Below, piece after piece: positions 14,633 through 23,571 of a stretch of DNA of 64,000 bases (position 1 is its first letter; the number at the start of each line of letters is the position of its first letter). The stretch covers positions 1 to 64,000 of the forward strand of contig CASEFA010000015.1 of the NCBI GenBank assembly GCA_949287095.1, written 5' to 3'. The stretch is from an uncultured Bacillota bacterium. GTDB lineage: Bacteria > Bacillota > Clostridia > Peptostreptococcales > Anaerovoracaceae. Both the position numbers and the translations under genes were made by a program. The notes below the pieces were generated by a model. It saw only the letters and a list, made by a program, of their open reading frames with translations. It did no database searches and was not told the DNA's origin.

Positions 14633-17257
14633 ATGCGGCTCCCGGAAAAGGGGAAAGTTTTGAAGAAGGAAAAATTTAAAGTTACGGGCATGAGCTGCTC
14701 GGCCTGCTCTTCAAGGGTCGAGAAAGTTACAGGAAAGCTCGACGGGGTCAAAACCGTCAGCGTGAACCTTCTCACGGGCACCATGCAGATCGAGTTTGAC
14801 GAGACCGTAACAGATGAAGAAAAGATTATAAAGGCGGTGGAAGGCGCAGGATACGGGGCCTTTCCCGACGAAGGGCGCGGCGGTTACGGAGAGCAGCCTG
14901 GCGGCGGAAATCAGTGCGGAGAGGCGTGCGCGACAGCTAAAGGCGCGGCGGCCAGAGGCGACGGAGCGGGCGGAGCAGGAGGCTCGGCATCAAAAGACGC
15001 TCTCGACGAAACGGCGCAGATGAAGAAAAGACTCATCTGGTCGGTGGCTCTGCTTATTCCGCTGATGACGGTGTCCATGGGGCCTATGCTCCTCGGAATG
15101 CACCACAACACGGAAAATCCGCTGACAATGATTATGATTCAGGTGCTGTTTCTGATTCCTATCGTGTTCCTGAACAGGAAGTTTTTCGTGAAGGGACTTC
15201 CGGCCCTTGTAAGAGGCGGCGCTAACATGGACAGCCTTATTGCGGTGGGCTCGGGGGCGGCCATAGTTTACGGCGTATTTGCTCTGTTCAGAATAGCTCA
15301 CGGTTACGAAACCGGCGACATGGCTTTGGTTCACAAATACAGCGCCGACATATACTTTGAGTCTGCGGCCATGATTCTCACGCTGATTACTGTGGGGAAA
15401 TATATGGAAGCCCGCTCCAAGGGCAAAACCAGCCAGGCCATAGAGAAGCTGATGAACCTCGCGCCAAAGACGGCGACCGTGGAAAGAGACGGTCAGGAAA
15501 TCGAAATTGAAACGTGGCAGCTGGCGACGGGAGATATTCTCGTGATACGCCCCGGTGAGAGCATCGCCGCAGACGGAGAAATTGTCTCGGGAACCACGGC
15601 GGTGGACGAATCCGCCATCACGGGAGAGAGCATACCCGTGGAAAAAGGCGCAGGTGACAAAGTCATATCCGCCACCATAAACAAAACCGGTTTCATAAAG
15701 GTAAGGTGCGACCGCGTGGGCGAAGACACTACTATAAGCCAGATAGTGCGTCTCGTGGAGGAGGCAAGCGCTTCCAAGGCTCCGATTGCCCGCCTTGCCG
15801 ACAAGATAGCCGGGGTTTTCGTTCCGGCGGTCATGGGGATTGCTCTCGTCACGGCCATAATTTGGCTGATTGCAGGCTACGGCTTTGAGCATGCTCTTTC
15901 CATGGGAATATCGGTGCTTGTAATTTCCTGTCCGTGCGCCCTGGGTCTTGCGACTCCCGTTGCCATAATGGTGGGAACGGGCAAAGGCGCCGAAAACGGC
16001 ATTCTCATAAAGTCGGGAGAAGCTTTTGAGGCGGCCAGCCACGTCGATACTGTCGTAATGGACAAAACCGGCACCATCACCGAGGGCAAGCCGGTGGTTA
16101 CGGATATAATCCCTGCCGGCGGCGTGTCCGAGGACGAACTGCTTTCAAAAGCCGCGTCCATCGAGGCGGGAAGCGAGCACCCTTTGGCGGAGGCGGTTAT
16201 GGCCGAGGCTGGAAAGCGTGGCGTCATCTATGAGGCCGCCGGGAACTTCAGGGCTCTGTTTGGCAAAGGTGCAAAGGCTGAAATCGGAGGAGTTTCATAT
16301 TTTGCGGGAAATGAAAGCCTCATGAGCGATGAAGGAATAGACACGTCCGGCATCGCGGAAACCCTCAGGAGGCTGGGAGACGAAGGAAAGACTCCGCTGA
16401 TATTCGGGGCGGAAGGAAATATACTTGGAATAATCGCCGCAGCCGACGTGGAAAAACCGACGAGCCGCGAAGCCATAGGCGAGTTCAAAAAAATGGGCAT
16501 TGACGTGGTGATGCTGACGGGCGACAATCCGCGAACCGCCGAGGCCATAAGAAAGCGCATGGATATTCCTGAGGTAATCGCGGGAGTTCTGCCGGCTGAC
16601 AAAGAAAAGCACGTTGCAAGGCTTCAGGCGGAGGGAAGAAAGGTTGCCATGATAGGAGACGGCATCAACGACGCTCCGGCATTGACGAGATCCGACGTGG
16701 GAATCGCCATAGGCGCGGGAACGGACGTGGCCATTGAAAGCGCGGATGCCGTGCTCATGCGAAGCGACCTTCTGGATGCGGTGACGGCAGTTAAGCTGTC
16801 AAAGGCCGTAATCAGAAACATAAAGGAAAATCTGTTCTGGGCCTTTTTCTACAACGTCATAGGAATTCCGGTGGCGGCGGGGGTTCTGTTCATCCCGCTT
16901 GGCATAAAGCTTTCACCGATGATTGGAGCGGCGGCCATGAGTCTTTCAAGCGTATGCGTTGTCACCAACGCCTTAAGGCTCAGGTTTTTTAAGACCGACA
17001 GAGCGCGGGCTGAACACTTTGAGACAGAGGAAACAAAAAAGGAGGAAAAGAAAATGAAGTACGAGTTTAAAGTAGAGGGAATGATGTGCATGCACTGCCA
17101 GAAGCACGTAAACGACGCTCTTGCAGCCATGGACGGCGTCACAAAAGTCGATGTGGATCTGGAGGGCAAAAAAGCCGCAGTGGAGGCTGACAGAGAAATT
17201 TCCATGGACGAATTTAAAAATGTTATCTCCGAAGCGGGATATGAAGTAGTAGAGTAA
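14633..17257 (+). CDS. copA: Copper-exporting P1B-type ATPase with N- and C-terminal HMA domains
   Basis: An 874-residue Cu(I) exporter in the cytoplasmic membrane. Domains in order: HMA metal-binding domain with GMSCSAC (Cys22/25), a Gly/Ala-rich linker, transmembrane helices, CPC metal site (433-435), phosphorylation loop DKTGT (Asp477), hinge GDGIND (675-680), last helices, a charged linker, and a second HMA domain with GMMCMHC (Cys819/822). An HMA domain at the C-terminus is unusual for CopA; it is normally a separate CopZ protein. A strong internal ribosome site precedes codon 808 (see the 17054 entry). ATG 14633 has a weak ribosome site; TTG 14660, after AAAAGGGGAAAG, is a credible alternative start that would trim nine residues. 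Confidence 0.93.
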   Translation: MRLPEKGKVLKKEKFKVTGMSCSACSSRVEKVTGKLDGVKTVSVNLLTGTMQIEFDETVTDEEKIIKAVEGAGYGAFPDEGRGGYGEQPGGGNQCGEACATAKGAAARGDGAGGAGGSASKDALDETAQMKKRLIWSVALLIPLMTVSMGPMLLGMHHNTENPLTMIMIQVLFLIPIVFLNRKFFVKGLPALVRGGANMDSLIAVGSGAAIVYGVFALFRIAHGYETGDMALVHKYSADIYFESAAMILTLITVGKYMEARSKGKTSQAIEKLMNLAPKTATVERDGQEIEIETWQLATGDILVIRPGESIAADGEIVSGTTAVDESAITGESIPVEKGAGDKVISATINKTGFIKVRCDRVGEDTTISQIVRLVEEASASKAPIARLADKIAGVFVPAVMGIALVTAIIWLIAGYGFEHALSMGISVLVISCPCALGLATPVAIMVGTGKGAENGILIKSGEAFEAASHVDTVVMDKTGTITEGKPVVTDIIPAGGVSEDELLSKAASIEAGSEHPLAEAVMAEAGKRGVIYEAAGNFRALFGKGAKAEIGGVSYFAGNESLMSDEGIDTSGIAETLRRLGDEGKTPLIFGAEGNILGIIAAADVEKPTSREAIGEFKKMGIDVVMLTGDNPRTAEAIRKRMDIPEVIAGVLPADKEKHVARLQAEGRKVAMIGDGINDAPALTRSDVGIAIGAGTDVAIESADAVLMRSDLLDAVTAVKLSKAVIRNIKENLFWAFFYNVIGIPVAAGVLFIPLGIKLSPMIGAAAMSLSSVCVVTNALRLRFFKTDRARAEHFETEETKKEEKKMKYEFKVEGMMCMHCQKHVNDALAAMDGVTKVDVDLEGKKAAVEADREISMDEFKNVISEAGYEVVE
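17054..17257 (+). other. copZ: Probable internal start giving a free CopZ-like chaperone
   Basis: Inside copA and in the same frame, AAAAAAGGAGG precedes an ATG at 17054 by a normal distance. Initiation here would yield a 67-residue protein that is exactly one HMA domain (MKYEFKVEGMMCMHC to the copA stop), the size and sequence type of the copper chaperone CopZ. Either the gene makes two products, or copZ has become fused to copA by loss of a stop codon. The site and frame are seen directly; dual translation is inference. Confidence 0.6.
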
Positions 17258-17272
17258 ATTACAGATGACTTT

Positions 17273-17330
17273 GACGGGCCGGTGTGATACAATGCACTTA
17301 AGCGTGCGGTACATACCGGCTCTTTGTTAT
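17273..17330 (+). terminator. Possible weak terminator after copA
   Basis: GGGCCGGT pairs with ACCGGCTC around an inner GCAC/GTGC hairpin, followed by TTTGTTATT. It separates copA from the TTG-initiated permease gene. Confidence 0.45.
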
Positions 17331-17352
17331 TCGAAAGGAAGAAAGATTCAAC

Positions 17353-18537
17353 TTGGACAGAAAGACAGTAAAAACACTAATTGGAATTATATTTGCGGGA
17401 ATACTTTTTTACATCGTCCTGCAGAATTTTGACGAGGTGCTGAAAGTGGTGGGCGCTTTGATGAGCGTGATCATGCCGTTTATCCTTGGCGCGTGTATCG
17501 CTTTTATCATCAACGTTCCCATGCGCGGGGTCGAAAGCCTTCTGTTCGGAAAAACAGCCCGCTTCAAAAAGAGCAGGCGGCCGATTTCATTCGTCATAAC
17601 TCTTGCTCTGGTGGTCGGGGTTCTGGCTGTTGCCATGAACATAATCATACCTCAGCTGGGGGTCACCCTTTACACCATAGGAAAAGAGATTCCGGACGCC
17701 ATGAACAGCCTTCAGGCGTGGATAAATGACAGGATGAGCGTATGGCAGAGCCTTGCGGACTTTGCGGACAAATTCTCGGTGGACTGGACTGAAATCGGAA
17801 TGAAGCTTTCCGGATTCATGCAGACGGCGGCGGCAGGTATTCTTGACAGCGGCATCGGCGCCGTGACGAACATAATCGGCATGGTGGTGAACTTCTTCAT
17901 CGGCCTCATCTTCGCCATATACATTCTCATGTCGAAGGAGAAGCTGGCGACTGAGGCGAAGCAGACGGTGCTGGCGGTTTTCCCGGAAAGGGCTGCGGAC
18001 AGGATTTTATATATTGCGGCTCTGGCGCAGAGGACCTTCTCAAGGTTTATTTCAGGTCAGTGCCTGGAGGCCTGCATACTGGGAACTCTGTTCTTCATAG
18101 CTATGACCGTTGCGGGAATGCCGTATGCTCTTCTCATAGCGGTTACGATTGCATTTACCGCGCTGATTCCGCTGGTGGGAGCCTTCATCGGATGCGTCGT
18201 CGGAGCCCTTCTCATTCTCATGGAGAGCCCGCTGCAGGCCGTGATATTCATAGTGATGTTCCTGGTGATTCAGCAGATAGAGGGAAATCTCATATACCCT
18301 CACGTCGTTGGAAATTCCGTTGGACTTCCGCCAATCTGGATGCTTATTGCCATTACCATAGGCGGCAACGCCATGGGCATTTTCGGAATGATTCTGTTTA
18401 TTCCGCTCTGCTCGGTTCTCTATTCGGTGGCCCGGGTTATGATTTACGACACCCTGAGCATTAAGGGGATTCCGCCTGAACGCTGGAAGAATCCTATCAC
18501 TCTTACGGAAGACGTACTGAAACGAAAGAAAAAATAG
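17353..18537 (+). CDS. AI-2E family (TqsA/YdiK/PerM-like) membrane transporter
   Basis: A 394-residue integral membrane protein with about eight hydrophobic helices: two near the N-terminus (9-27, 32-55), one at ~72-92, and a C-terminal block with IQQIEGNLIYPHVVGNSVGLPP, which is the hallmark of the PF01594 family. A soluble coil-like segment (~95-150) lies between. Members export varied small molecules or ions, so the substrate is unknown; quorum-signal transport should not be assumed. Translation starts at TTG 17353 after GAAAGGAAGAAAG, since no suitable ATG occurs before the first helix. A terminator follows. Confidence 0.85.
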   Translation: MDRKTVKTLIGIIFAGILFYIVLQNFDEVLKVVGALMSVIMPFILGACIAFIINVPMRGVESLLFGKTARFKKSRRPISFVITLALVVGVLAVAMNIIIPQLGVTLYTIGKEIPDAMNSLQAWINDRMSVWQSLADFADKFSVDWTEIGMKLSGFMQTAAAGILDSGIGAVTNIIGMVVNFFIGLIFAIYILMSKEKLATEAKQTVLAVFPERAADRILYIAALAQRTFSRFISGQCLEACILGTLFFIAMTVAGMPYALLIAVTIAFTALIPLVGAFIGCVVGALLILMESPLQAVIFIVMFLVIQQIEGNLIYPHVVGNSVGLPPIWMLIAITIGGNAMGIFGMILFIPLCSVLYSVARVMIYDTLSIKGIPPERWKNPITLTEDVLKRKKK

Positions 18538-18552
18538 AATTATGATCTGAGA

Positions 18553-18581
18553 AGCCTCGGAAAATCTGCCCGGGGCTTTTT
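18553..18581 (+). terminator. Terminator after the AI-2E family gene
   Basis: Stem AGCCTCGG/CCGGGGCT (one G-U pair) with a TTTTT run, 15 bases after the stop codon. Confidence 0.8.
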
Positions 18582-18637
18582 CGATAAATGCATCCATCGT
18601 CTCAAAACCAAAAATGATTCCGGATTGAAAATATGTA

Positions 18638-18666
18638 TTGAAACACCCGCCACGAACTGGTAAAAT
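18638..18666 (+). promoter_or_regulatory. Promoter of the interrupted nuclease-like gene
   Basis: TTGAAA (18638-18643), 17-bp spacer, TAAAAT (18661-18666), 34 bases before the start codon. The intact paralogue at 44058 has a promoter of the same kind (TTGAAA-17-TATAAT). Confidence 0.6.
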
Positions 18667-18700
18667 AAGGAAATAAATGGTAAAGTGAAAGGTAGCGGGG

Positions 18701-19483
18701 ATGGACATAAGGGATTATTTGAAGGAAGAACTTGAAAAAGAGCAGGCACTCTTTGGCGCATATGAGAAAATGCTGTCTAATCTGCCGGAAGGCAGGCTGG
18801 AGACCGTTACGTCAAAAGGAAAGACGTATTATATAGCATCTGAAAGCGGAAAAAGAAAGTACATCGGGAAAGCGGAAGAAAAAACAGTGAGACAGCTTAA
18901 ACTAAGACGTTTTCTGGAGGAAAGCATGCGGGACATAGCCGCCAATGTAAAACGCATAACCGGACTTTTGGAGAAGTTCAGACCTGTAAATCCGTAAGCA
19001 GTCATTGGCAGGCTCCCGAAATCCTACAGGGCGGATTTCTTCCCCGATATATCGGGGTTCGATTTCGCCAGATCTGATGACTGGGATATCACCGATTATC
19101 CGAAAAGCAGAAGTCATCCCGAACAGCTTAAGCATACGACTTTAAAGGGAGACAAGGTGCGCTCAAAATCGGAGCTTAACATTGCAAATATGCTGTACAC
19201 AAAGGGAATACCGTATCACTATGAGGAGCTCGTTCGACTGCGTGACTGCACTGTTGCAGCAGACTTTAAAATCGCCGTTCGGAGTGAGAATCGGTTCGTG
19301 CTCCTGGAACACATAGGAATGCTCGGCAATGAGGATTACGAAAAGGTGTTCGTACTTAAATTCATAGATTATGTAAAGAGCGGCTATGTGCCGTGGCGCG
19401 ACGTGTTCTTTACTTTTGACGAAGGCGACGGAAATCTGGATACCCGCTTTCTGTCAAAACTGATGGACAAGCATTTTCTTTAA
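18701..19483 (+). pseudogene. PD-(D/E)XK nuclease-like gene broken by one stop codon
   Basis: Paralogue of the intact gene at 44058-44855. The first 98 codons end at TAA (18995-18997), and the same reading frame then stays open to 19483, giving 260 codons in total against 265 in the paralogue. The second part matches motif by motif: VRSKSE, IANMLYTKGIPYHYEE, a degraded AADFK where the paralogue has APDF, LLEHIG where it has LLEHCG, and WRDVFFTFDEGDGNLDTRF. Thus a single nonsense change, plus loss of the Pro of the PD motif, separates it from a full gene. Promoter and ribosome site are intact, so it may still make a 98-residue N-terminal piece, or a 108-residue C-terminal piece from the GTG/ATG region near 19157. 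Confidence 0.8.
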
Positions 19484-19502
19484 CAATGGCGGATGCAGTC
19501 TG

Positions 19503-19542
19503 GGTTTTGGGTTTAAGGTAAAAAATGCAGATTCCCAAAACC
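19503..19542. terminator. Hairpin between convergent genes
   Basis: GGTTTTGGG/CCCAAAACC (9 bp, 22-base loop) lies between the rightward nuclease-like pseudogene and the leftward ABC permease. There is no T-run, so termination is uncertain. Confidence 0.4.
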
Positions 19543-19565
19543 GGATACATCTTCCCGCTCCATCC

Positions 19566-22529
19566 CTACTCGATACTCTTCAGCGACTCGGTCATGCTGA
19601 TACGCTGAAGCTTGAAGTACATGACGAACATGACGATGACGGCAAACAGGAAGGTCAGCGCCACCGAGTACACGTAGCTCGGCCAGATAAGTCTCGGTTC
19701 GAAATATATCATATCCACGCGGATAAGGTTTATGACGAATGTGTGGAGAATTTTGCCAAGGCCCAGTCCCACCACTGCGCTGATTCCCGTCAGGAAGAAA
19801 ATCTCGCGGAAAACGTAGGACGATGTCTCCCGGGCGTAGAATCCCAGAACCTTGATGGTGGCAATCTCTCTTATGCGCTCGGTGATGTTGATATTGGTCA
19901 GGTTGTAGAGCACGATGAAAGCGAGGGCGCCTGCCGATATGACAATCAGAACGATTATGGCGTTAAGGCTTTCCATCATGGTGTTGACCCTGTCGCGGAA
20001 CTCCGCATTTATGCTGACTGCGGTCACTCCGGAAAGATTTCCCGTTTCCGAAGCGGCAGTGTACACGTTTTCGGAGTCGTGAACTTTGACGAAAGCCGTC
20101 TCGTATTCGGCGGTGATGCCCCATGCCTCCTTATACGTTTCCGGTGTCATGTAGATGTAGCCCATTACGTAGTTGTCGCAAATGCCGCTTACCGTGAATT
20201 CGGCGCTGTGCATATCCATATCCCGTAAGGTTACGGTATCGCCTGGCTTAATCTTATATTCCTCGGCGTATTTTTTACAGATTATAACCTGGCCGTCCTC
20301 AGGGTAGGAAAGCTCTTCCGAGCCACGGTGAAGGTCGATGAAGCCGTCAAGGGAGTCGCCTTCCGTCACAATGACAGTCATATTCTTTGCGGCGCTTCCT
20401 ATAACCATGTCGGCCGATTCCTGATGAACAAAGGCTGCAGGTTCGGCGTAGGATGATATCTCCTTGTCAAACTCCTCCTGCTCCTCTTTCGAGAGGCCGT
20501 CCGAGAAGGTGACGGAATAGTCGTATGTGGAAATTTCATCGTACTGATAGTTAACTATATCCCTTACGGAATCGTTGAGGCCGAATCCCGTAAGGAGAAG
20601 GGCCGTACAGCCGCTTACGCCGAGAACCATCATGAAGAAACGCTTTTTGTAGCGGAAGATATTTCTGAAGGAAACCTTGTACAGGAAACTCAAGTGATTC
20701 CAGATAAAGTGAATCCTCTCGAGGAATATGCGCTTGCCGCTCTTCGGGGCTTTCGGCCTTATGAGCTCCGCCGGAACGATTCTGAAGTCGCCCAGGCAGG
20801 AGAACAGGGTCGCTCCCATGGAGCAGATGAGGGATACGGCAACGCACAGCACGGCCAGGGGACCGTTGAACACGTAGTTTATGGAATCGGAAAAGTCGTA
20901 CATCATTCCGTAGGCTTTCCAGATTACCGCAGGGAATATGACCGTGCCTCCCGCAAAGCCTGCAACGGAGCCGATGAGAGCGGCGCTGCCTGAATAGAAC
21001 AGGTACTTTCCGAGAATCCGTCCGCTGCCGTAGCCTAAAGCTTTGAACACGCCGATCTGTGTTCTCTGTTCGTCAACCATTCTCGTCATGGTGGTCATGC
21101 ACACGAGGGCGGCAACGAGAAAGAAAAATACAGGGAATATAGCGGCGATGCTGTCTACTATCTGAGAGTCGCTGTCAAAGCAAAGATAACCTACGTTGCT
21201 CTCGCGGTTAAGGACGTACACTTCAGGATACTCGATGTCCTCTATGTCTCTTTCCGCTTTTTCAAGTTCTTTTGCAGCTTCGTCAAGCTCGGCTTTTGCC
21301 TCGGCGAACTCCCTGTCGGCCTCGGCCTTTGAACTGTTATATTCGGCGCGGCCTGCGGCAAGATCTGCCTCTGCAGAATCAAGCTGAGCAAGGCCGGATT
21401 CTATCTGCTGAAGTCCTGACTGAACCTGGGCTTTGGAAGAATCAAGCTGCTGGCGGGCCGCGTCTATCTGGGCCTGAGCTGCGGCGGCTTCCTCCGGAGT
21501 CATGTAGTCCTTTGAAGCGTCAAGCTGGGCCTGCTGCTCGTCTATGCCCGCATATCCGGCGTTTATCTCTTCAAGGGATGACTGAAGCTCAGTCCTCTGA
21601 TTCTTAAGGGAAGCCCTGTTATTTTCTATCTCCTGCTCACCGGATACAATGTCTGCAAGAGCGGACTGAAGCCGGGCTTCGGCGTCAGCTTTTTCTGCGT
21701 TGTACTGGGCAAGGCCGTCCTCGTATTCAGCCCGGCCCTCTTCGAGATCCTTTTTCGCTTCATTGACGATACTGTCTCTTCTGAGTTCCGCCGCCTCCTC
21801 TGCCGCATTTGTTACGTCGTTCTCGAGGGCGTCGATCCCGTCGTTATATTCGTCAGAATAGATAAGGCCCGGGATGTCGGCGTCGATATAGATTCCCGTA
21901 AAGTAGTCTGTGTCGAAGCCTTCAGGGAGAATATAAAAGAACGCGGAAACTGAACCGTCCCCTATGGAAGCGGTTCCGCGCTCGTAGTTCATATATAAAG
22001 GAGAGGCGGCAACGCCGACCACCTTGTATTCGTCGTACTTGAAGGCGTTCGCCGTATCCTCACTGTTTTCTTTCGATATGGTGACAACGGAGCCTATGGC
22101 GCCGTCAACTGAACCGTCCCCCATATCAACGGCCTGCTTGTCTATGAGACACTCGTCTGCCGACTGAGGCATACGGCCCGCAAGGAGCTCAGGCCTGTTT
22201 ATGTTTTCCGATATGGAAAGAGCCTTGTAGACGAGATCCGAGTCTCCTGAGGTTACGAGAACGTCGTAGGAGTCGTAGCCTTCGACTGTGGCATCAGGCA
22301 GAGCCTCCGCTACGTAGTCCACGGAATCCTCGTCGTAGCCCAGGGTTGACATGAGCTGGTAGTCGAAGAAGCGGCTCTCGTTCAGGTAGTCGTCGGCGGT
22401 GCTTATCATCTCGTCTCTGCACACTTTGAGGCCGGCAAAAAAGCCGACGCCCAGCGCTATGATGGCGAGAATGGCGATATATCTCCCGAGGGAGTTTTTA
22501 ATTTCCCGAAGAGCTGATCTGAATAACAT
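19566..22529 (-). CDS. ABC transporter permease, FtsX/MacB type, with coiled-coil domain
   Basis: A 987-residue membrane subunit with duplicated FtsX-like cores. One transmembrane helix lies near the N-terminus (ILAIIALGVGFFAG), followed by an extracytoplasmic region, a long Ala/Gln/Glu-rich coiled coil (~245-425), then three helices, a second extracytoplasmic domain, and three more helices at the C-terminus. Such permeases move no solute by themselves but use ATP-driven shape change for lipid, peptide or cell-envelope work. The coiled coil suggests a mechanical or hydrolase-activating role, by analogy with FtsX-EnvC. It follows its ATPase with a 10-base gap. Confidence 0.88.
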   Translation of the reverse strand: MLFRSALREIKNSLGRYIAILAIIALGVGFFAGLKVCRDEMISTADDYLNESRFFDYQLMSTLGYDEDSVDYVAEALPDATVEGYDSYDVLVTSGDSDLVYKALSISENINRPELLAGRMPQSADECLIDKQAVDMGDGSVDGAIGSVVTISKENSEDTANAFKYDEYKVVGVAASPLYMNYERGTASIGDGSVSAFFYILPEGFDTDYFTGIYIDADIPGLIYSDEYNDGIDALENDVTNAAEEAAELRRDSIVNEAKKDLEEGRAEYEDGLAQYNAEKADAEARLQSALADIVSGEQEIENNRASLKNQRTELQSSLEEINAGYAGIDEQQAQLDASKDYMTPEEAAAAQAQIDAARQQLDSSKAQVQSGLQQIESGLAQLDSAEADLAAGRAEYNSSKAEADREFAEAKAELDEAAKELEKAERDIEDIEYPEVYVLNRESNVGYLCFDSDSQIVDSIAAIFPVFFFLVAALVCMTTMTRMVDEQRTQIGVFKALGYGSGRILGKYLFYSGSAALIGSVAGFAGGTVIFPAVIWKAYGMMYDFSDSINYVFNGPLAVLCVAVSLICSMGATLFSCLGDFRIVPAELIRPKAPKSGKRIFLERIHFIWNHLSFLYKVSFRNIFRYKKRFFMMVLGVSGCTALLLTGFGLNDSVRDIVNYQYDEISTYDYSVTFSDGLSKEEQEEFDKEISSYAEPAAFVHQESADMVIGSAAKNMTVIVTEGDSLDGFIDLHRGSEELSYPEDGQVIICKKYAEEYKIKPGDTVTLRDMDMHSAEFTVSGICDNYVMGYIYMTPETYKEAWGITAEYETAFVKVHDSENVYTAASETGNLSGVTAVSINAEFRDRVNTMMESLNAIIVLIVISAGALAFIVLYNLTNINITERIREIATIKVLGFYARETSSYVFREIFFLTGISAVVGLGLGKILHTFVINLIRVDMIYFEPRLIWPSYVYSVALTFLFAVIVMFVMYFKLQRISMTESLKSIE

Positions 22530-22539
22530 ACCGATACAC

Positions 22540-23241
22540 CTACCACTCGATATCCTCTACAGGAATAATGTTCGTATTTTTTTCAACGGAATACACAACC
22601 CCGCTCTTTACCTTTATTATGCGGTCCGCCATGGCAGTGAGAGCCTGGTTGTGGGTTATGATTATTACGGTCATGCCGGTCTGTCTGCTGGTGTCCTGTA
22701 AAAGCTTCAGGACAGCCTTTCCGGTGTTGTAGTCCAAGGCGCCCGTAGGCTCGTCGCAGAGGAGAAGCTTCGGATTCTTGGCAAGGGCTCTTGCTATGGC
22801 GACTCTCTGCTGCTCTCCGCCGGAAAGCTGGGCGGGGAAATTGTTCTTTCTGTCAGAAAGCCCCACCATATCGAGAACCTCCGAAGGCTTCAGAGGGTTT
22901 TTACAGATCTGGGTTGCCAGAGAAACGTTCTCCAGGGCCGTGAGATTCTGAATGAGATTGTAGAACTGGAACACGAAGCCGACGTCGTACCTTCTGTAGG
23001 ACGTAAGCTCTTTGCTGCTGAGGCCCGATATTTCCCGGCCGTCCAGAAGCACTCTGCCTTCGGTGAGGGTGTCCATTCCCCCCAGGATATTTAAAAGGGT
23101 GGTCTTGCCTGCGCCGGACGCGCCGACGATTACGCATATCTCGCCTTTTTCTATCTCAAAATCCGCATCCCGGAGGGCCTCAATGGAAACCTCCCCAACG
23201 TGATAAACTTTCTTTACATGCTCAAATTTAACGTAGCTCAT
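22540..23241 (-). CDS. ABC transporter ATP-binding protein, LolD/MacB class
   Basis: A 233-residue ATPase for the downstream FtsX-like permease. It has GASGAGKTT (Walker A, ~40), [16 protein letters not shown] (Q-loop region typical of LolD/MacB/FtsE), [15 protein letters not shown] (signature), [11 protein letters not shown] (Walker B with catalytic Glu) and ITHN (switch His). It is the first gene of the operon and is read from the promoter at 23289-23317. Confidence 0.9.
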   Translation of the reverse strand: MSYVKFEHVKKVYHVGEVSIEALRDADFEIEKGEICVIVGASGAGKTTLLNILGGMDTLTEGRVLLDGREISGLSSKELTSYRRYDVGFVFQFYNLIQNLTALENVSLATQICKNPLKPSEVLDMVGLSDRKNNFPAQLSGGEQQRVAIARALAKNPKLLLCDEPTGALDYNTGKAVLKLLQDTSRQTGMTVIIITHNQALTAMADRIIKVKSGVVYSVEKNTNIIPVEDIEW

Positions 23242-23288
23242 ATGATTCCTCCGGCAGGCCCAGACGGTCTGTCTTTTCTGTTAATGTT

Positions 23289-23317
23289 ATTATACTATCC
23301 TGCATTGCCATAATCAA
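23289..23317 (-). promoter_or_regulatory. Promoter of the ABC (LolD/MacB-like) operon
   Basis: Read leftward: TTGATT (23317-23312), 17-bp spacer, TATAAT (23294-23289). Confidence 0.65.
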
Positions 23318-23384
23318 AGGGATATTTTGTGAAGAAAGGGTCCGCTCCGTCCGGCAAAAGATGTATAGTTGTCCGGCGCTGCGG

Positions 23385-23406
23385 TCACCACAATATATTG
23401 TGGTGA
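23385..23406. promoter_or_regulatory. Perfect 22-bp palindrome, candidate operator
   Basis: TCACCACAATA and its exact complement, centre to centre, lie between the leftward ABC promoter and the rightward mraZ promoter. Perfect symmetry without a loop suits a dimeric repressor rather than a terminator. Confidence 0.5.
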
Positions 23407-23494
23407 ATATTGTATCTCTTGTTGAACAAAGAATGAAGGTGGTTGCATTGCCAAAAAAATGGCCTTTAAAATACATTATTTACCCATATTTACG

Positions 23495-23523
23495 TTGAAA
23501 AGTGGTGAAAAGTGGTGTAAAAT
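23495..23523 (+). promoter_or_regulatory. mraZ (dcw) promoter with two MraZ boxes
   Basis: TTGAAA (23495-23500), exact 17-bp spacer, TAAAAT (23518-23523). The spacer contains GTGGTG twice at a 10-bp pitch (23502-23507 and 23512-23517), the direct-repeat format recognised by MraZ. MraZ binding here would block its own operon. Confidence 0.8.
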
Positions 23524-23571
23524 TTCTTTACGAAACTCGGAGTACTGGCTGTTATTTTGGAGGACACAGCG

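Noticed and set aside
18995-18997. Programmed stop-codon readthrough or selenocysteine/pyrrolysine
   Set aside because: The codon is TAA, which is not used for selenocysteine or pyrrolysine, and no readthrough context or downstream structure is evident. Nonsense mutation is simpler.
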